Counted from the stretch's first letter, positions 35,681-45,606 are shown. The stretch is DNA of 64,000 nt from Clostridium folliculivorans (GCF_024341905.1 NZ_BQXY01000006.1:62001-126000), one strand, 5' to 3'. Numbers and translations are program-made. The notes: generated by a model not told the origin, from the sequence alone.

Positions 35681-36550
35681 TTATATTAGTGCATCAATAA
35701 CTCCGCATACTAAAAATGTAATGCTAATTATCTGATTTATACCGTATGAAGCTATTTTTACATTGGTTAAATTATTTGGTGAAACCATCTTATGTTCAGC
35801 AATAAACAAAACAGATATGATTGCAAGTCCAATGTAATAGATAACGCCTAAATGACTGCTTAAAATTCCTACTATAACTAATAAGCCTAAGGTTATACCG
35901 TGAAAAAGAGTAGAAATATGTAGAGCATTACTTACTCCAAATCTTGCAGGTATTGAATGTATTCCATTAGCAGTATCAAAGTCATAATCCTGTGCTCCGT
36001 ATATTATATCGAAGCCTGCAACCCATAGAGTGTTAGCGGCACCCATAAAAAGAGGAAGCCAAGAGATTTTTCCTGTGATTGCAAGCCAAGCTCCTACAGG
36101 TGCGGCTGCTGAGGTGATTCCTAAAACCAAGTGACAGGCCCAAGTAAAACGCTTTGTATAGGAGTAAATAACCATCAAAAATAATGCTATTGGTGATAGA
36201 ATTAAGCATAATGGATTTAGCATTGCGGCAGAGATAACCATTAATAAAAAACATCCTACAACAAATAATATTATTTCCTTCTTTTTCATTAAGCCTTGAG
36301 GCAACTGTCTTGTAGCTGTTCTTGGGTTTTTAGCGTCTATTTCGGCATCAATAACTCTGTTGATAGCATTTGCTCCTGTTCTTGCGCCCATAAAGGCAAG
36401 TAGTATCCAAAATATCTTATAAGGAGAAGGAAGTCCATTACTTGCTAGTAGCATAGAAATAAGTGCAAAAGATAAAGAAAAAATTGTGTGTGAAAACATA
36501 ACTAATATTCCATAGTCATGGATCTTTTCTATAGCTTTATTCAATATCAT
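35681..36550 (-). CDS. ubiA: UbiA family aromatic prenyltransferase
   Basis: A 289-residue membrane protein with about eight helices and the two Asp-rich motifs of UbiA enzymes: NRVIDAEIDAKNPRTATRQLP and YGAQDYDFDTANGIHSIP. They transfer a polyprenyl chain to an aromatic acid or related acceptor. ATG 36550 follows AAGGAGA and overlaps the end of ubiD by 14 bases; a longer frame inside ubiD is rejected. The sequence resembles the futalosine-pathway MqnP/UbiA group, but no mqn genes are nearby. The prenyl donor and acceptor are unknown. Confidence 0.92.
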   Translation of the reverse strand: MILNKAIEKIHDYGILVMFSHTIFSLSFALISMLLASNGLPSPYKIFWILLAFMGARTGANAINRVIDAEIDAKNPRTATRQLPQGLMKKKEIILFVVGCFLLMVISAAMLNPLCLILSPIALFLMVIYSYTKRFTWACHLVLGITSAAAPVGAWLAITGKISWLPLFMGAANTLWVAGFDIIYGAQDYDFDTANGIHSIPARFGVSNALHISTLFHGITLGLLVIVGILSSHLGVIYYIGLAIISVLFIAEHKMVSPNNLTNVKIASYGINQIISITFLVCGVIDALI

Positions 36551-37985
36551 ATTCAGCCCATCTCCTTGAAACAAGATCTTTGATATCATCTGACATTTCA
36601 ATATCATCTGGCCATTCTCTAGTATGACCTTCAGTTGTCCACTTCTTAGTAGCATCTATACCCATTCTATAGCCATAATGAGGAAGATTAGATGCATGGT
36701 CAAGAGCATCTAGAGGACCTTCAGAAATAACCACATCTCTTTTGGCATCAATATTATTAAAGACCTTCCAGGCTACAGTTGATATGTCTTTAGGATCAAT
36801 ATTTTCATCAACAACAATTATCATTTTTGTATACATCATTTGACCAATACCCCATAGGGAGTTCATTATCTTTTTAGCATGTCCAGGATAGCGTTTTTTG
36901 ATAGAAACTATAACACAGTTATGGAAAACTCCTTCTAGTGGAAAGTTAAAATCAATTATTTCAGGGTATTGCATCTTTAATAAAGGTAAGAAGATTCTTT
37001 CTGTAGCCTTACCCATATAGCAGTCTTCCATAGGTGGTTTACCTACAACAGTGGCTGGGTATACTGCCTTCTTTTTATGAGTTATGCAAGTTACATGAAA
37101 TACTGGATAGTAGTCTGCGAGAGAATAATATCCTGTATGGTCCCCAAAAGGTCCTTCAAGTTTTAAATCTTCATTAACATCAACATAGCCTTCTATAATA
37201 AATTCAGCATCTGCTGGAACATATATATCATTAGTTATAGATTTAACAAGCTTAACCGGAGATTTTCTTAAAAATCCTGCAAACATCATCTCATCGATAC
37301 TTTTTGGAAGTGGAGCAGTTGCAGAATAAGTAATTGCTGGATCACATCCAAGAGCCACGGATACAGGCATCTTACCCCCTAAAACTTTATATTTTTCATA
37401 AATCTCTCTGCCATCTTTATGCAAATGCCAATGCATTCCGGTGGAGTTTTTGTCATAAACTTGAAGTCTGTACATTCCTGTGTTTTGAATTCCTGTTTCA
37501 GGGTCCTTAGTCATAACAAGTGGAAGAGTTATAAAGCGGCCACCATCTCCAGGCCAGCACTTTAATATTGGAAGTCTTGAAAGATCAGGATCATGATCTA
37601 TAACTTCCTGACAAGCACCTTTAGTAGGTAATTTTATAGGAAATACTGTTGCCATTCTAGTAAGTCTTGGAAGAGACTTGATTTTCTTCATAAGTCCAAG
37701 ATAGTTTGACATATCTATAAATTCTTCGATATCACTTCCAATATCATCTAGCTTTTCAACCCCCAAAGACATACTCATTCTCTCATAAGTGCCCATAGCA
37801 TTTATAAGGACAGGATATTCTGATCCTTTTACATTTTCAAATAATAGAGCAGGTCCATATTTCTTTGATACTCTATCAGTTATTTCAGTAATTTCTAGTT
37901 CTGAGTCTACCTCTGTTTTTATTCTTTTAAGCTGGCCTTTATCGTCCAAATGTTTAATAAAATCTTGCAAATCTTTGTAAGCCAT
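36537..37985 (-). CDS. ubiD: UbiD family prenylated-FMN-dependent decarboxylase
   Basis: A 482-residue enzyme that removes (or adds) a carboxyl group on an aromatic or alpha,beta-unsaturated acid. UbiD blocks include VLINAMGTYERMSMSLGV, KCWPGDGGRFITLPLV, EGPFGDHTGYYSLADYYPVFHVT and GKPPMEDCYMGKATERIFLP. It needs prenylated FMN, to be supplied by the UbiX encoded downstream. It is followed by ubiA with a 14-base overlap and preceded 47 bp upstream by the aminotransferase. The substrate is unknown; the menaquinone-type decarboxylase branch is the closest by feel. Confidence 0.93.
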   Translation of the reverse strand: MAYKDLQDFIKHLDDKGQLKRIKTEVDSELEITEITDRVSKKYGPALLFENVKGSEYPVLINAMGTYERMSMSLGVEKLDDIGSDIEEFIDMSNYLGLMKKIKSLPRLTRMATVFPIKLPTKGACQEVIDHDPDLSRLPILKCWPGDGGRFITLPLVMTKDPETGIQNTGMYRLQVYDKNSTGMHWHLHKDGREIYEKYKVLGGKMPVSVALGCDPAITYSATAPLPKSIDEMMFAGFLRKSPVKLVKSITNDIYVPADAEFIIEGYVDVNEDLKLEGPFGDHTGYYSLADYYPVFHVTCITHKKKAVYPATVVGKPPMEDCYMGKATERIFLPLLKMQYPEIIDFNFPLEGVFHNCVIVSIKKRYPGHAKKIMNSLWGIGQMMYTKMIIVVDENIDPKDISTVAWKVFNNIDAKRDVVISEGPLDALDHASNLPHYGYRMGIDATKKWTTEGHTREWPDDIEMSDDIKDLVSRRWAEYDIE

Positions 37986-38032
37986 AAGTTTTCTCCTTTT
38001 GTAAAAAGTTTTAAGATTTAATGTATTAATAT

Positions 38033-39316
38033 TTAAGTATATTGAAGTTGTATTTTTTCTAAAACCTTAGCTAAGCTTTCAATCATTGAAGCTATATCTT
38101 CTTTTTCAATAACTAGAGGAGGTTGGAAAGCTAGGACATCTCTATTCAAACCATTTTTTCCAATTAGAAAACCATTATCCTTCATCTCTTCCAAAATAAT
38201 ATCTGTAATTTCAGCAGAATCTACTTTATTATTTGATGTTTTAATTTGTATACCAAGCATTAGACCAGCACCTCTAACTTCAGCTATAAATGGTGAGGAA
38301 AGCTTTTCTAGTTCTTGTCTTAAGTAAGAACCTAATTCCTTTGACCTTTGAACTAAGTTGTTTTTCTCAATATAAGTTAAAACACTTAGTGCAGTTTGAG
38401 CTGCCACAGGATTACCTCCGAAGGTAGAAGCGGAAGGCCTGTTAAAGGACTTAGCTATTTCATCAGTGGTTGAAAAAGTGGATATAGGAATTCCATTTCC
38501 GAGTGCCTTAGCAGTAACAATAATATCAGGAACTACGTCGTAATGCTCTACGCAAAACATTTTACCAGTTCTTCCATAGCCAGTTTGGACTTCATCACAA
38601 ATCAGCAATACATTATGTGAATGAAGCAACTCTAATACTTTCTTCAAATAATCTATTGGATACATTATGATTCCGCCATTACCTTGAAGAGGCTCTAATA
38701 TCATTGCACATATTTCATCACCATGTTCTTTTAAAACTGCTTCAAGTTGGAGCAAAGATTTTTCCATTGCCTCTTCATATGTACTGTCTGGAGAGTAAGG
38801 TCTTACAATGAAAAAAACATTATCATTTACTAAATTATCATCTAATCTCCACATTGGTATTCCAGTAACGCTTAGAGTTAGATGAGTTCTTCCGTGTAAT
38901 GCACCAGTTAATGCAATGAACTTGTTTTTTTTAGTATGGAGTCTCGCAAGTGCCATAGCGCCTTCATTTGCTTCAGAACCCGTAACGCAAAAGAAAGTTC
39001 TTTGGATATCTCCAGGAAGTATGTCAGATAGTTTTTCAGCAAGTTCTACCATAGGCTGAGTTAAATAAAGTGTGGTTGTATGCTGTATTTTACTTAATTG
39101 CTCAATAGTATCTTTAAGAACTTCTGGATTTGAGTGTCCACAATTCATAACAGATACACCAGCAAAGAAATCAATATATTTCTTACCATTGTGATCAAAA
39201 ACATACTGCATAGATCCGCTAACTATTTGAGGTGGATTTTTATAAAAGTTAGAGGTAGCAGGGAAGAAATAATCTTTTCTTTTTGTCATGATATTATCAG
39301 GACCCATATAATTCAT
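38033..39316 (-). CDS. Class III PLP-dependent aminotransferase (AGXT2/ornithine-type)
   Basis: A 427-residue enzyme. SGSMQYVFDHNGKKYIDFFAGV, VTGSEANEGAMALAR, LICDEVQTGYGRTG (PLP-contacting Asp) and VTAKALGNGIP (PLP lysine) identify the family. The overall pattern is close to alanine-glyoxylate aminotransferase 2. AAGGAGTGA lies eight bases before the ATG. It is the first gene of the ubiD-ubiA-ubiX-ABC group, so it may make or consume an amino group on the pathway compound. Housekeeping amino acid metabolism is the alternative. Confidence 0.9.
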   Translation of the reverse strand: MNYMGPDNIMTKRKDYFFPATSNFYKNPPQIVSGSMQYVFDHNGKKYIDFFAGVSVMNCGHSNPEVLKDTIEQLSKIQHTTTLYLTQPMVELAEKLSDILPGDIQRTFFCVTGSEANEGAMALARLHTKKNKFIALTGALHGRTHLTLSVTGIPMWRLDDNLVNDNVFFIVRPYSPDSTYEEAMEKSLLQLEAVLKEHGDEICAMILEPLQGNGGIIMYPIDYLKKVLELLHSHNVLLICDEVQTGYGRTGKMFCVEHYDVVPDIIVTAKALGNGIPISTFSTTDEIAKSFNRPSASTFGGNPVAAQTALSVLTYIEKNNLVQRSKELGSYLRQELEKLSSPFIAEVRGAGLMLGIQIKTSNNKVDSAEITDIILEEMKDNGFLIGKNGLNRDVLAFQPPLVIEKEDIASMIESLAKVLEKIQLQYT

Positions 39317-39383
39317 AATTTAAATCACTCCTTATGTTTGTAGAATATGAAAAACTTAGTTATTTTTCACACCCATTTATGAA

Positions 39384-39454
39384 AATTTAATTTATGTTTG
39401 TTCTAAAATTACAGTTTCTAGCAATTTTAGTGCAAGTATAAATTAGTAATTAAG
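39384..39454. repeat. Palindromic element family D, copy 2
   Basis: About 71 bp aligning with the core of 32094-32191 (TTAATTTAT, TTGTTC, AAAATT...AATTTTAG, GTATAAATTA). The outer 10-bp inverted repeats of copy 1 are not conserved. It lies between the aminotransferase and U32 genes. Confidence 0.6.
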
Positions 39455-39545
39455 ACTGTATAGAGATATAAAGTTCGTTATAAAATTGGCACAGTAAAAA
39501 CTATTGTTTAAAATTAACAATACTATTATATATGAAAACTTTAAG

Positions 39546-41477
39546 CTATATAGATTTGAATGATAATGCGCCAAGTGTAAAACCTGCTCTACTTGATTGC
39601 AACTCTGAATATAGCTCTTTACATTTAGATTTATCTAAAATAGCAGTTTGATAAACTTCAATAATAGTTTTTAACTCATCTAAAGTGTAAGTTTGTCCTT
39701 CTATACGAAGACTAATTGCCTTTTCAAAATTTAAATCATCAAGCAGTGGTAGTAAACAAAACTCTTTAGAGGTAAATAAATGATTTTTTTCATTTTGATC
39801 TATATAAACAGGGTTTTCACCTTTATCAGTCATTAAAACTAACACATCATTTCCTACATATTTATTGTCACATTTTTCTATAGGTTTTAAGGCGTTAATA
39901 TTTTCATAGAGATTATGATCTAAATACATAACTCTTAATGGCCCATGAGCTATTAGTTCAAGTGGTGACTCTGACAAACTTATAAACTTCGCAAGTTCAT
40001 TATTTTTTATTTCTAAAGATACAGTAGTTTCATTAACTCCAAGACTTCTATAGAATTTAGTTGCTTTTTCATTATAAATATTTAAGTTATAGTTTGTGAT
40101 TAAAGTGTACTTATGTCCATATCTATTGATAGCTCCTAAATTTGATACAAGTAATCCGTCGAATAAATGTCCATATTTTTCTAAGTAATAATCTATCATA
40201 TCAAATTGAAGTTCATTCATCATTTGTGGTAAATCTAGATAAATTTCAGTTTTGTTTTTTATGTTAACTAAGTCATGTAGTTGCTCTAGGCTTATAAAAT
40301 GATCAGGGAGTAAAACCTCACAAGGTAAGTAGATTCTATCTACTCCTAGCTCAATAGAAAGCTTTGCTTGAGCGTAATTATTTACCTTAACTGATAGCTT
40401 GTTTTTATAAGCTACTTTGTTATTGTAATTATTTAAATCTGCTTGAAGCTCACTTATAGCTTTCTCATTAATTTCTGGTTCTTCAGTAGGCACAGAGAAA
40501 ACTTTACCAGTAGAATAGAATTTACCTGTTCCTTCATAACGGGTGTTTATAAAGTCTAAGCCTGGTCTACCAAAAGCATAGGCAGTGGTAAAATCACGCT
40601 TTCTCCCATCAAATAATTCAGTAGCATGCTCTTTTCGATTGAAGCTTAAAGGATCTTTTAGGTATCTATCAATTGCATCTCCATAGAAATTTACTAAATC
40701 AACTATAAAATCAGTATCTCTCATACGTCCTTCGATTTTAAATGATGTAATTGAGGCTTCAATAAGCTCAGGAATATGTTCATACATATACATATCCTTT
40801 GCAGCAAGAGGGAATTCAGTGTTAAATAAAGAACCATCTTTTTTTATAACATAAGGCCATCTGCAAGGCTTAAAGCATCTACCTCGATTAGAACTATTAC
40901 CAAAGACTGTAGAACTATAATAACAGTTTCCACCGTTTGCAGCACACATATCTCCATGAACGAAGTATTCAGTTTCGATATTGGTTTGATTCTGCAAATG
41001 CTTAGCAGTTTTCAAATCCATCTCTCTCGATAATACAACTCTAGTTACACCAAATTCTTGCAGTGCTTTTACAAACTCAATATTATGTACATTCATCATT
41101 ACAGAAGAATGAATCTCGAAGTTGTTAAAGTTATGTTCTTTACAAATTTGGAGAATTCCAAGATCTTGAACTATAATTCCATCGACAGGGATATCGTTTA
41201 AGAAACTTAGATACTCAGTTGCTTCATCAATTTCACTATCATTAAGCATATTATTTACTGTAATATAAACTTTCTTATTGACAGCATGTGCCATATTTAA
41301 GGCTTCTTTTATCTCTTCATCAGAAAAGTTAAAGCCCTTTCTCATCATTCTCATGTTTAATGATTTGCCTCCAAGATAAATTGCATCGCAATTTGCTTGT
41401 ACCATCTTTTTGAAGGTTTCCATGGTTCCTGAAGGGGCTAGTAGTTCTATTTTTTTATTATTAAAATATCTTGCCAT
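39546..41477 (-). CDS. U32 family protein (YrrO/RlhA-type)
   Basis: A 643-residue protein. The N-terminal U32 domain opens KIELLAPSGTMETFKKMVQANCDAIYLGGKS and contains EYFVHGDMCAANGGNC...GRCFKPCRWPY, a cysteine set thought to bind an Fe-S cluster. U32 proteins such as RlhA and TrhP hydroxylate 23S rRNA or tRNA using prephenate-derived chemistry; older annotations call them collagenase-like peptidases. The C-terminal third is longer than in simple members, as in RlhA. AGGAGG lies six bases upstream of the ATG. Monocistronic. Confidence 0.88.
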   Translation of the reverse strand: MARYFNNKKIELLAPSGTMETFKKMVQANCDAIYLGGKSLNMRMMRKGFNFSDEEIKEALNMAHAVNKKVYITVNNMLNDSEIDEATEYLSFLNDIPVDGIIVQDLGILQICKEHNFNNFEIHSSVMMNVHNIEFVKALQEFGVTRVVLSREMDLKTAKHLQNQTNIETEYFVHGDMCAANGGNCYYSSTVFGNSSNRGRCFKPCRWPYVIKKDGSLFNTEFPLAAKDMYMYEHIPELIEASITSFKIEGRMRDTDFIVDLVNFYGDAIDRYLKDPLSFNRKEHATELFDGRKRDFTTAYAFGRPGLDFINTRYEGTGKFYSTGKVFSVPTEEPEINEKAISELQADLNNYNNKVAYKNKLSVKVNNYAQAKLSIELGVDRIYLPCEVLLPDHFISLEQLHDLVNIKNKTEIYLDLPQMMNELQFDMIDYYLEKYGHLFDGLLVSNLGAINRYGHKYTLITNYNLNIYNEKATKFYRSLGVNETTVSLEIKNNELAKFISLSESPLELIAHGPLRVMYLDHNLYENINALKPIEKCDNKYVGNDVLVLMTDKGENPVYIDQNEKNHLFTSKEFCLLPLLDDLNFEKAISLRIEGQTYTLDELKTIIEVYQTAILDKSKCKELYSELQSSRAGFTLGALSFKSI

Positions 41478-41738
41478 ATTTCCTCCTGAAATGCATTACA
41501 TGCAGATTTAGATTTTTGTAATACGTTTTATGCATAAATATTAACACATATATTATAGTACATTAAAATTGTAGAAAACTACAAGTCCACTTGGAAGGTT
41601 TTATAAAAAAGAACTTTAGCTTGTATAAACTGGAAAATTGTATAGAACTTATTTTTAAAAAGGTCATAACTATTGAGGGACAAGCATATTATAAATTGTT
41701 AATATTTAAAATGTATTTTGCGAAGGGTATAAAAAGGT

Positions 41739-43148
41739 ATGAATAAAATAGACTTTAAAAATTTTAATATAAAAAAGCTGTTTGAAAGTAAGCTTTTTGG
41801 AAATCTTATTATTGTAATATCAGCTATTGTATTATTATATTTAGTAGGAACAATATATTTTGCTAATCATTTCTTTTTTAATACAGAAATTAACGGAATT
41901 GATGTATCATTAAAGTCTCATAAAGCAGTAGAAGAAATAATAAAGAATGGCGTTAAAGGATATAGCCTAACCTTAATTGAAAGAGATGGAATAAAGGAAG
42001 AAATTTCTGGACAGGCTATTGAGCTGAAATATAATGATAGAAACAGTTACTTCGAGGTTTGTAAAGATATAAATATATTTAAGTGGGGGATTTCGTTATT
42101 TAAAAAGCAAGAATGTTATATAGAAGACCTATTTACATATAACAAGATTAATTTAGAGAATAGAATAAATCGATTAGGTTGTTTAAATAAAGAAATTATT
42201 GAACCTAAAAATGTAAGTTTTATATATTCTAATGGTTCCTATGAAGTAGTGAAAGAAGTGTACGGAAATAAGATAAATAAAGCTAATTTAGATAAAGCCA
42301 TAGAGAAGAATATATTAAGAGGAGAACCAACATTGAACTTGAATGAAAGTCTTTGTTACGATAATCCAAAGTATACTTTAAATTCTGATATAACTGCTAA
42401 AACTAAAAAATTGCTAAATGAATATATATCATCTAGAATCATTTATTTATTTGGTGATAAAAATGAAATATTAGATAGTGATACAATAAATCAGTGGCTT
42501 AGTGTTGATGATAATCTAAAGGTAGTTGTAAATGAAAAAGCACTTAAAGAATATGTGAGTGCATTAAGTAAAAAATACGATACTATAGGCATAGCAAGAA
42601 AGTTTAAAACCTCTGTAGGAAAAACATTAGAGGTTAGCGGCGGATTTTATGGATGGAAGATTGATAGAGATGCTGAAGTAAAAGAATTATTAGAAACCTT
42701 AAAGCTTGGAAGAACACTTGAAAGAGAACCTATATATGCTCAGAAGGGTGTAACTAGAGGAGAAAATGATATAGGTAATACTTATGTAGAAATAAATATA
42801 ACAGAGCAGCATCTATGGTTTTATAAAGATGGAAAGCTTGTAACTCAAGGTGATGTAGTAACAGGTAATCCTAATCGGGGGAATGGCACAAAGCTTGGGA
42901 TATACATGCTTAATTATAAACAAAAGGGCTCAACCTTGAGAGGTGAGGATTATGAAGCAGGTGTCACATATTGGATGCCTTTTAACGGAAATATAGGAAT
43001 GCATGATGCAAGCTGGAGATATTCTTTTGGAGGAGATATATATAAGAGTAATGGAACTCATGGTTGTGTGAATTGTCCCTTATATCTTGCTAAAACAATA
43101 TTTGAAATTATAGAAGAGGGAACTCCTATAATTTGTTATGAGGAATAG
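41739..43148 (+). CDS. L,D-transpeptidase with N-terminal membrane anchor (YkuD family)
   Basis: A 469-residue protein. One transmembrane segment (about residues 21-42) is followed by a large extracellular region resembling the peptidoglycan-binding/VanW-related repeats found before YkuD domains. The YkuD catalytic domain (about 345-469) has GMHDASWRYSFGG and SNGTHGCVNCP, with catalytic Cys in HGCVN. It cross-links peptidoglycan by 3-3 bonds or anchors proteins outside the membrane. The ribosome site is modest (AAAGG). Single gene with its own terminator. Confidence 0.92.
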   Translation: MNKIDFKNFNIKKLFESKLFGNLIIVISAIVLLYLVGTIYFANHFFFNTEINGIDVSLKSHKAVEEIIKNGVKGYSLTLIERDGIKEEISGQAIELKYNDRNSYFEVCKDINIFKWGISLFKKQECYIEDLFTYNKINLENRINRLGCLNKEIIEPKNVSFIYSNGSYEVVKEVYGNKINKANLDKAIEKNILRGEPTLNLNESLCYDNPKYTLNSDITAKTKKLLNEYISSRIIYLFGDKNEILDSDTINQWLSVDDNLKVVVNEKALKEYVSALSKKYDTIGIARKFKTSVGKTLEVSGGFYGWKIDRDAEVKELLETLKLGRTLEREPIYAQKGVTRGENDIGNTYVEINITEQHLWFYKDGKLVTQGDVVTGNPNRGNGTKLGIYMLNYKQKGSTLRGEDYEAGVTYWMPFNGNIGMHDASWRYSFGGDIYKSNGTHGCVNCPLYLAKTIFEIIEEGTPIICYEE

Positions 43149-43216
43149 AAGATTACGTTTATTCTAAGCAAAAGGCATGACAAGGAGTTTGCTAGGATAG
43201 AAAGTTAATGATACTA

Positions 43217-43290
43217 CATCTATATATATAGATGAATTATTAAAATAGCCTTTTCCATTGATATTAATATGGGAAGGCTATTTTTAACTG
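43217..43290 (+). terminator. Palindrome and terminator after the L,D-transpeptidase gene
   Basis: A perfect 18-bp palindrome CATCTATATATATAGATG (43217-43234) is followed by a hairpin with arms AAATAGCC and GGCTATTT (43243-43284) and a T-run. Confidence 0.8.
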
Positions 43291-43577
43291 TATAGAAAGT
43301 TAAAAAATTTTCATTTATTGATACAAACTTCTTTTATAAATACATACTTTGTGATGATAGCGAAGCTTTGAAAAATATTGGATTTGATGATGTTAAGAAA
43401 AGGATGAAATATAAATAATATATAAAATACTGTAAATACTATTTAATTATCTGCACTATGTTTTTTGATTAAATAATATTGTATAGCATCAGAATAATAA
43501 TATGGTTGTCATTAAGGCTTTGAGGTCTGCTAGGCAAAGTTATGTATACTGCTATGAATATAAAAAGAGGTGTTTTT
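43291..43577. other. Intergenic, with a possible gene remnant
   Basis: A frame at about 43310-43418 reads ...CDDSEALKNIGFDDVKKRMKYK then a stop. It looks protein-like, but it has no start or ribosome site. It is perhaps the tail of a lost gene. Confidence 0.3.
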
Positions 43578-44561
43578 GTGATTAATCTCGTTAGAAATCC
43601 AGATATATATCATGGAAAGAATGAAAAAACTGATTTTTTTGAAGGCTGGTATTTTAAGCTGGTACAACCGCGTACTGGTGATACATACTGCTTTATACCA
43701 GGGATATTCTTAGGTAAAGAAGAAAACTCACATAGCTTTATCCAGGTTATGAAAGGGAATGAGAGAAATTTTAAATACTTAAAATATAGAGAAAATCAAT
43801 TTAAAGCTAGTGCATCGGAGTTTAATTTTCAAGTAGGAGAAAGTTCTTTTTCACTTAATGGGATTAGTCTAGATATAAATCAGCAGTATGAAAGGATATT
43901 TGGCACATTATACTTTGACAATATCGTTAGGTGGCCAGATAGTGCTATTAATCCTGGTAGTATGGGGTTTTACAATTATTTAAGTTTCATGCAGTGCTAC
44001 AGCCAAGTTTGTGCTGTTGATGGTAACATAAGAGGAAAGCTATCTATTAATGGTAGATTAGTTGATTTCACTGGAGGTAAACTATATATTGAGAAAAACT
44101 GGGGGAAATCATTTCCTTACTCCTACATTTGGGCTCAGGGAAATTCCTTTAAAGATGGAGACGGATCGATTACATGTTCTATAGCTAATATACCGATGCC
44201 TTTTCCAATAAAGAGTTTCACAGGTTTTTTAATAGGAATATATGCAAAAGGAAGATTTTATAAGTTTACAAGTATAAATAAAAGTTCTCTATCCATTAGT
44301 TGTGAAGAAGAAAAAATCATCTTAAAAACATATAATAAAAACTATTTTTTAACAGTAGAAGCCTTATATAAACAAGACTATTTCATGAAGCTATATGCAC
44401 CACGTGGTGGAAAGATGATCCCCGTGGCAAGTGAAACTCTTCAAGGAAAACTAAATGTTACACTTTTTGATAAAAAGAAAGGGAATATGATTTTTAATGA
44501 TAGTTGTTTTTCTGCTGGCATTGAGTTTTCAGAAAGTTATATGGAGTTGATTTACAAATAA
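43578..44561 (+). CDS. Tocopherol cyclase-like protein
   Basis: A 327-residue protein. NPDIYHGKN...FFEGWYFKLV at the N-terminus, MGFYNYLSFMQCYSQV in the middle and YIEKNWGKSFPYSYIWAQGN are the recurrent blocks of the tocopherol cyclase-like family (VTE1 relatives). It probably has a two-part beta-barrel or lipocalin-like fold. Plant and cyanobacterial members close the chromanol ring of a prenylated quinol. Bacterial firmicute members have no proven function. The start is placed at GTG 43578 after AGAGGTG; ATG 43554 has no ribosome site. Six kilobases from a UbiA prenyltransferase gene. Confidence 0.82.
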   Translation: MINLVRNPDIYHGKNEKTDFFEGWYFKLVQPRTGDTYCFIPGIFLGKEENSHSFIQVMKGNERNFKYLKYRENQFKASASEFNFQVGESSFSLNGISLDINQQYERIFGTLYFDNIVRWPDSAINPGSMGFYNYLSFMQCYSQVCAVDGNIRGKLSINGRLVDFTGGKLYIEKNWGKSFPYSYIWAQGNSFKDGDGSITCSIANIPMPFPIKSFTGFLIGIYAKGRFYKFTSINKSSLSISCEEEKIILKTYNKNYFLTVEALYKQDYFMKLYAPRGGKMIPVASETLQGKLNVTLFDKKKGNMIFNDSCFSAGIEFSESYMELIYK

Positions 44562-44915
44562 AAATTTAGAGTATAAAGAGTAAATAATGGCAGGTAACTT
44601 TATTTGCTTTTATAACTTTCATAAAATAAGAAATAAGGAAATAGGATTTATATTTTAATACTTTACTTTGCTTAAAGTGTGCTCAGTATTGGACAATATC
44701 CTTCTTCCTTTAAGCTATAGAAAACTTTAAAAAATAAACCTAGATTATTTGGAAAAGAAAAAGAATACAAACTAATATTAGAAAAGGACAAACTTCATAA
44801 AAAGCAAAGGCAATAATAATATAGAATACTTAAGTAAAATACGATATGATGGTATAAGATTAATAAAATAGATATACTGATATAAATACTTAGGACGAGG
44901 GGCATTAGGTTTAAG
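44562..44915. other. Intergenic, 354 bp
   Basis: A short open stretch (about 44720-44812) ends ...LILEKDKLHKKQRQ but has no start. No promoter, repeat or terminator could be supported. Confidence 0.35.
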
Positions 44916-45599
44916 ATGAGGATAAATAAACTTCTTAGTAATTTAGGATTTTGCTCGAGAAAAGAAGCTAATAGAATTATAGAAGAGGGTAGGATAACGG
45001 TTAATGGAATTAAGTGCATTCCAGGACAATGGGTTGAACTTGAAGATAACATACTAATTGATGGAGAACCAATACCAGTTACTGAAAAAGTATATATTGC
45101 TTTAAACAAGCCCGTAGGGATAACTTGCACGGCTGCAAAGGAAATAAAAGATAATATTATAGACTTTATGAATTATGATAAGTATATCTTTCCAGTGGGA
45201 AGATTAGATAAAGAATCACAAGGTTTGATATTAATGACCAATGATGGAGAGCTTGCCAATAAAATTCTAGAATCAGATAATATGCATGAAAAAGAGTATG
45301 TGGTCACAGTAGATAGAAGCTATGATGATCAATTTCTTGGGCCAATGGCAAGTGGAGTAGATATCGGAGGAGTTATAACTAGAGAATGTACCGTTAAAAG
45401 GATTAGTGAGGATACTTTTTCCATAGTATTAACTCAAGGACTTAATAGGCAGATTAGAAGGATGAGTAGAGCTTTAGGATATACTGTTATAAAGCTTATT
45501 AGAATAAGGATATTAAATATAAACATTAATGGCATAAAAAATGGTGAGTGGAGATATCTCGCAGAAGATGAGCTTCAAGCACTAAAAAGTATAATATGA
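44916..45599 (+). CDS. rluF: 23S rRNA pseudouridine synthase RluF-type
   Basis: A 227-residue protein. The N-terminal S4 RNA-binding domain (MRINKLLSNLGFCSRKEANRIIEEG) is followed by the RsuA/RluB/E/F catalytic domain with GRLDKESQGLILMTND (catalytic Asp). QGLNRQIRRM and LGYTVIKLIRIRI are also diagnostic. It converts a uridine in 23S rRNA to pseudouridine. The closest group by length and S4 start is RluF. The start codon is preceded by a rather weak ribosome site. Has its own terminator. Confidence 0.9.
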   Translation: MRINKLLSNLGFCSRKEANRIIEEGRITVNGIKCIPGQWVELEDNILIDGEPIPVTEKVYIALNKPVGITCTAAKEIKDNIIDFMNYDKYIFPVGRLDKESQGLILMTNDGELANKILESDNMHEKEYVVTVDRSYDDQFLGPMASGVDIGGVITRECTVKRISEDTFSIVLTQGLNRQIRRMSRALGYTVIKLIRIRILNININGIKNGEWRYLAEDELQALKSII

Positions 45600-45606
45600 T
45601 TAATTT

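Noticed and set aside
36551..36655. N-terminal extension of the UbiA frame into ubiD
   Set aside because: The extra 35 codons overlap ubiD and lack a ribosome site. ATG 36550 has AAGGAGA and begins with a normal UbiA N-terminus.
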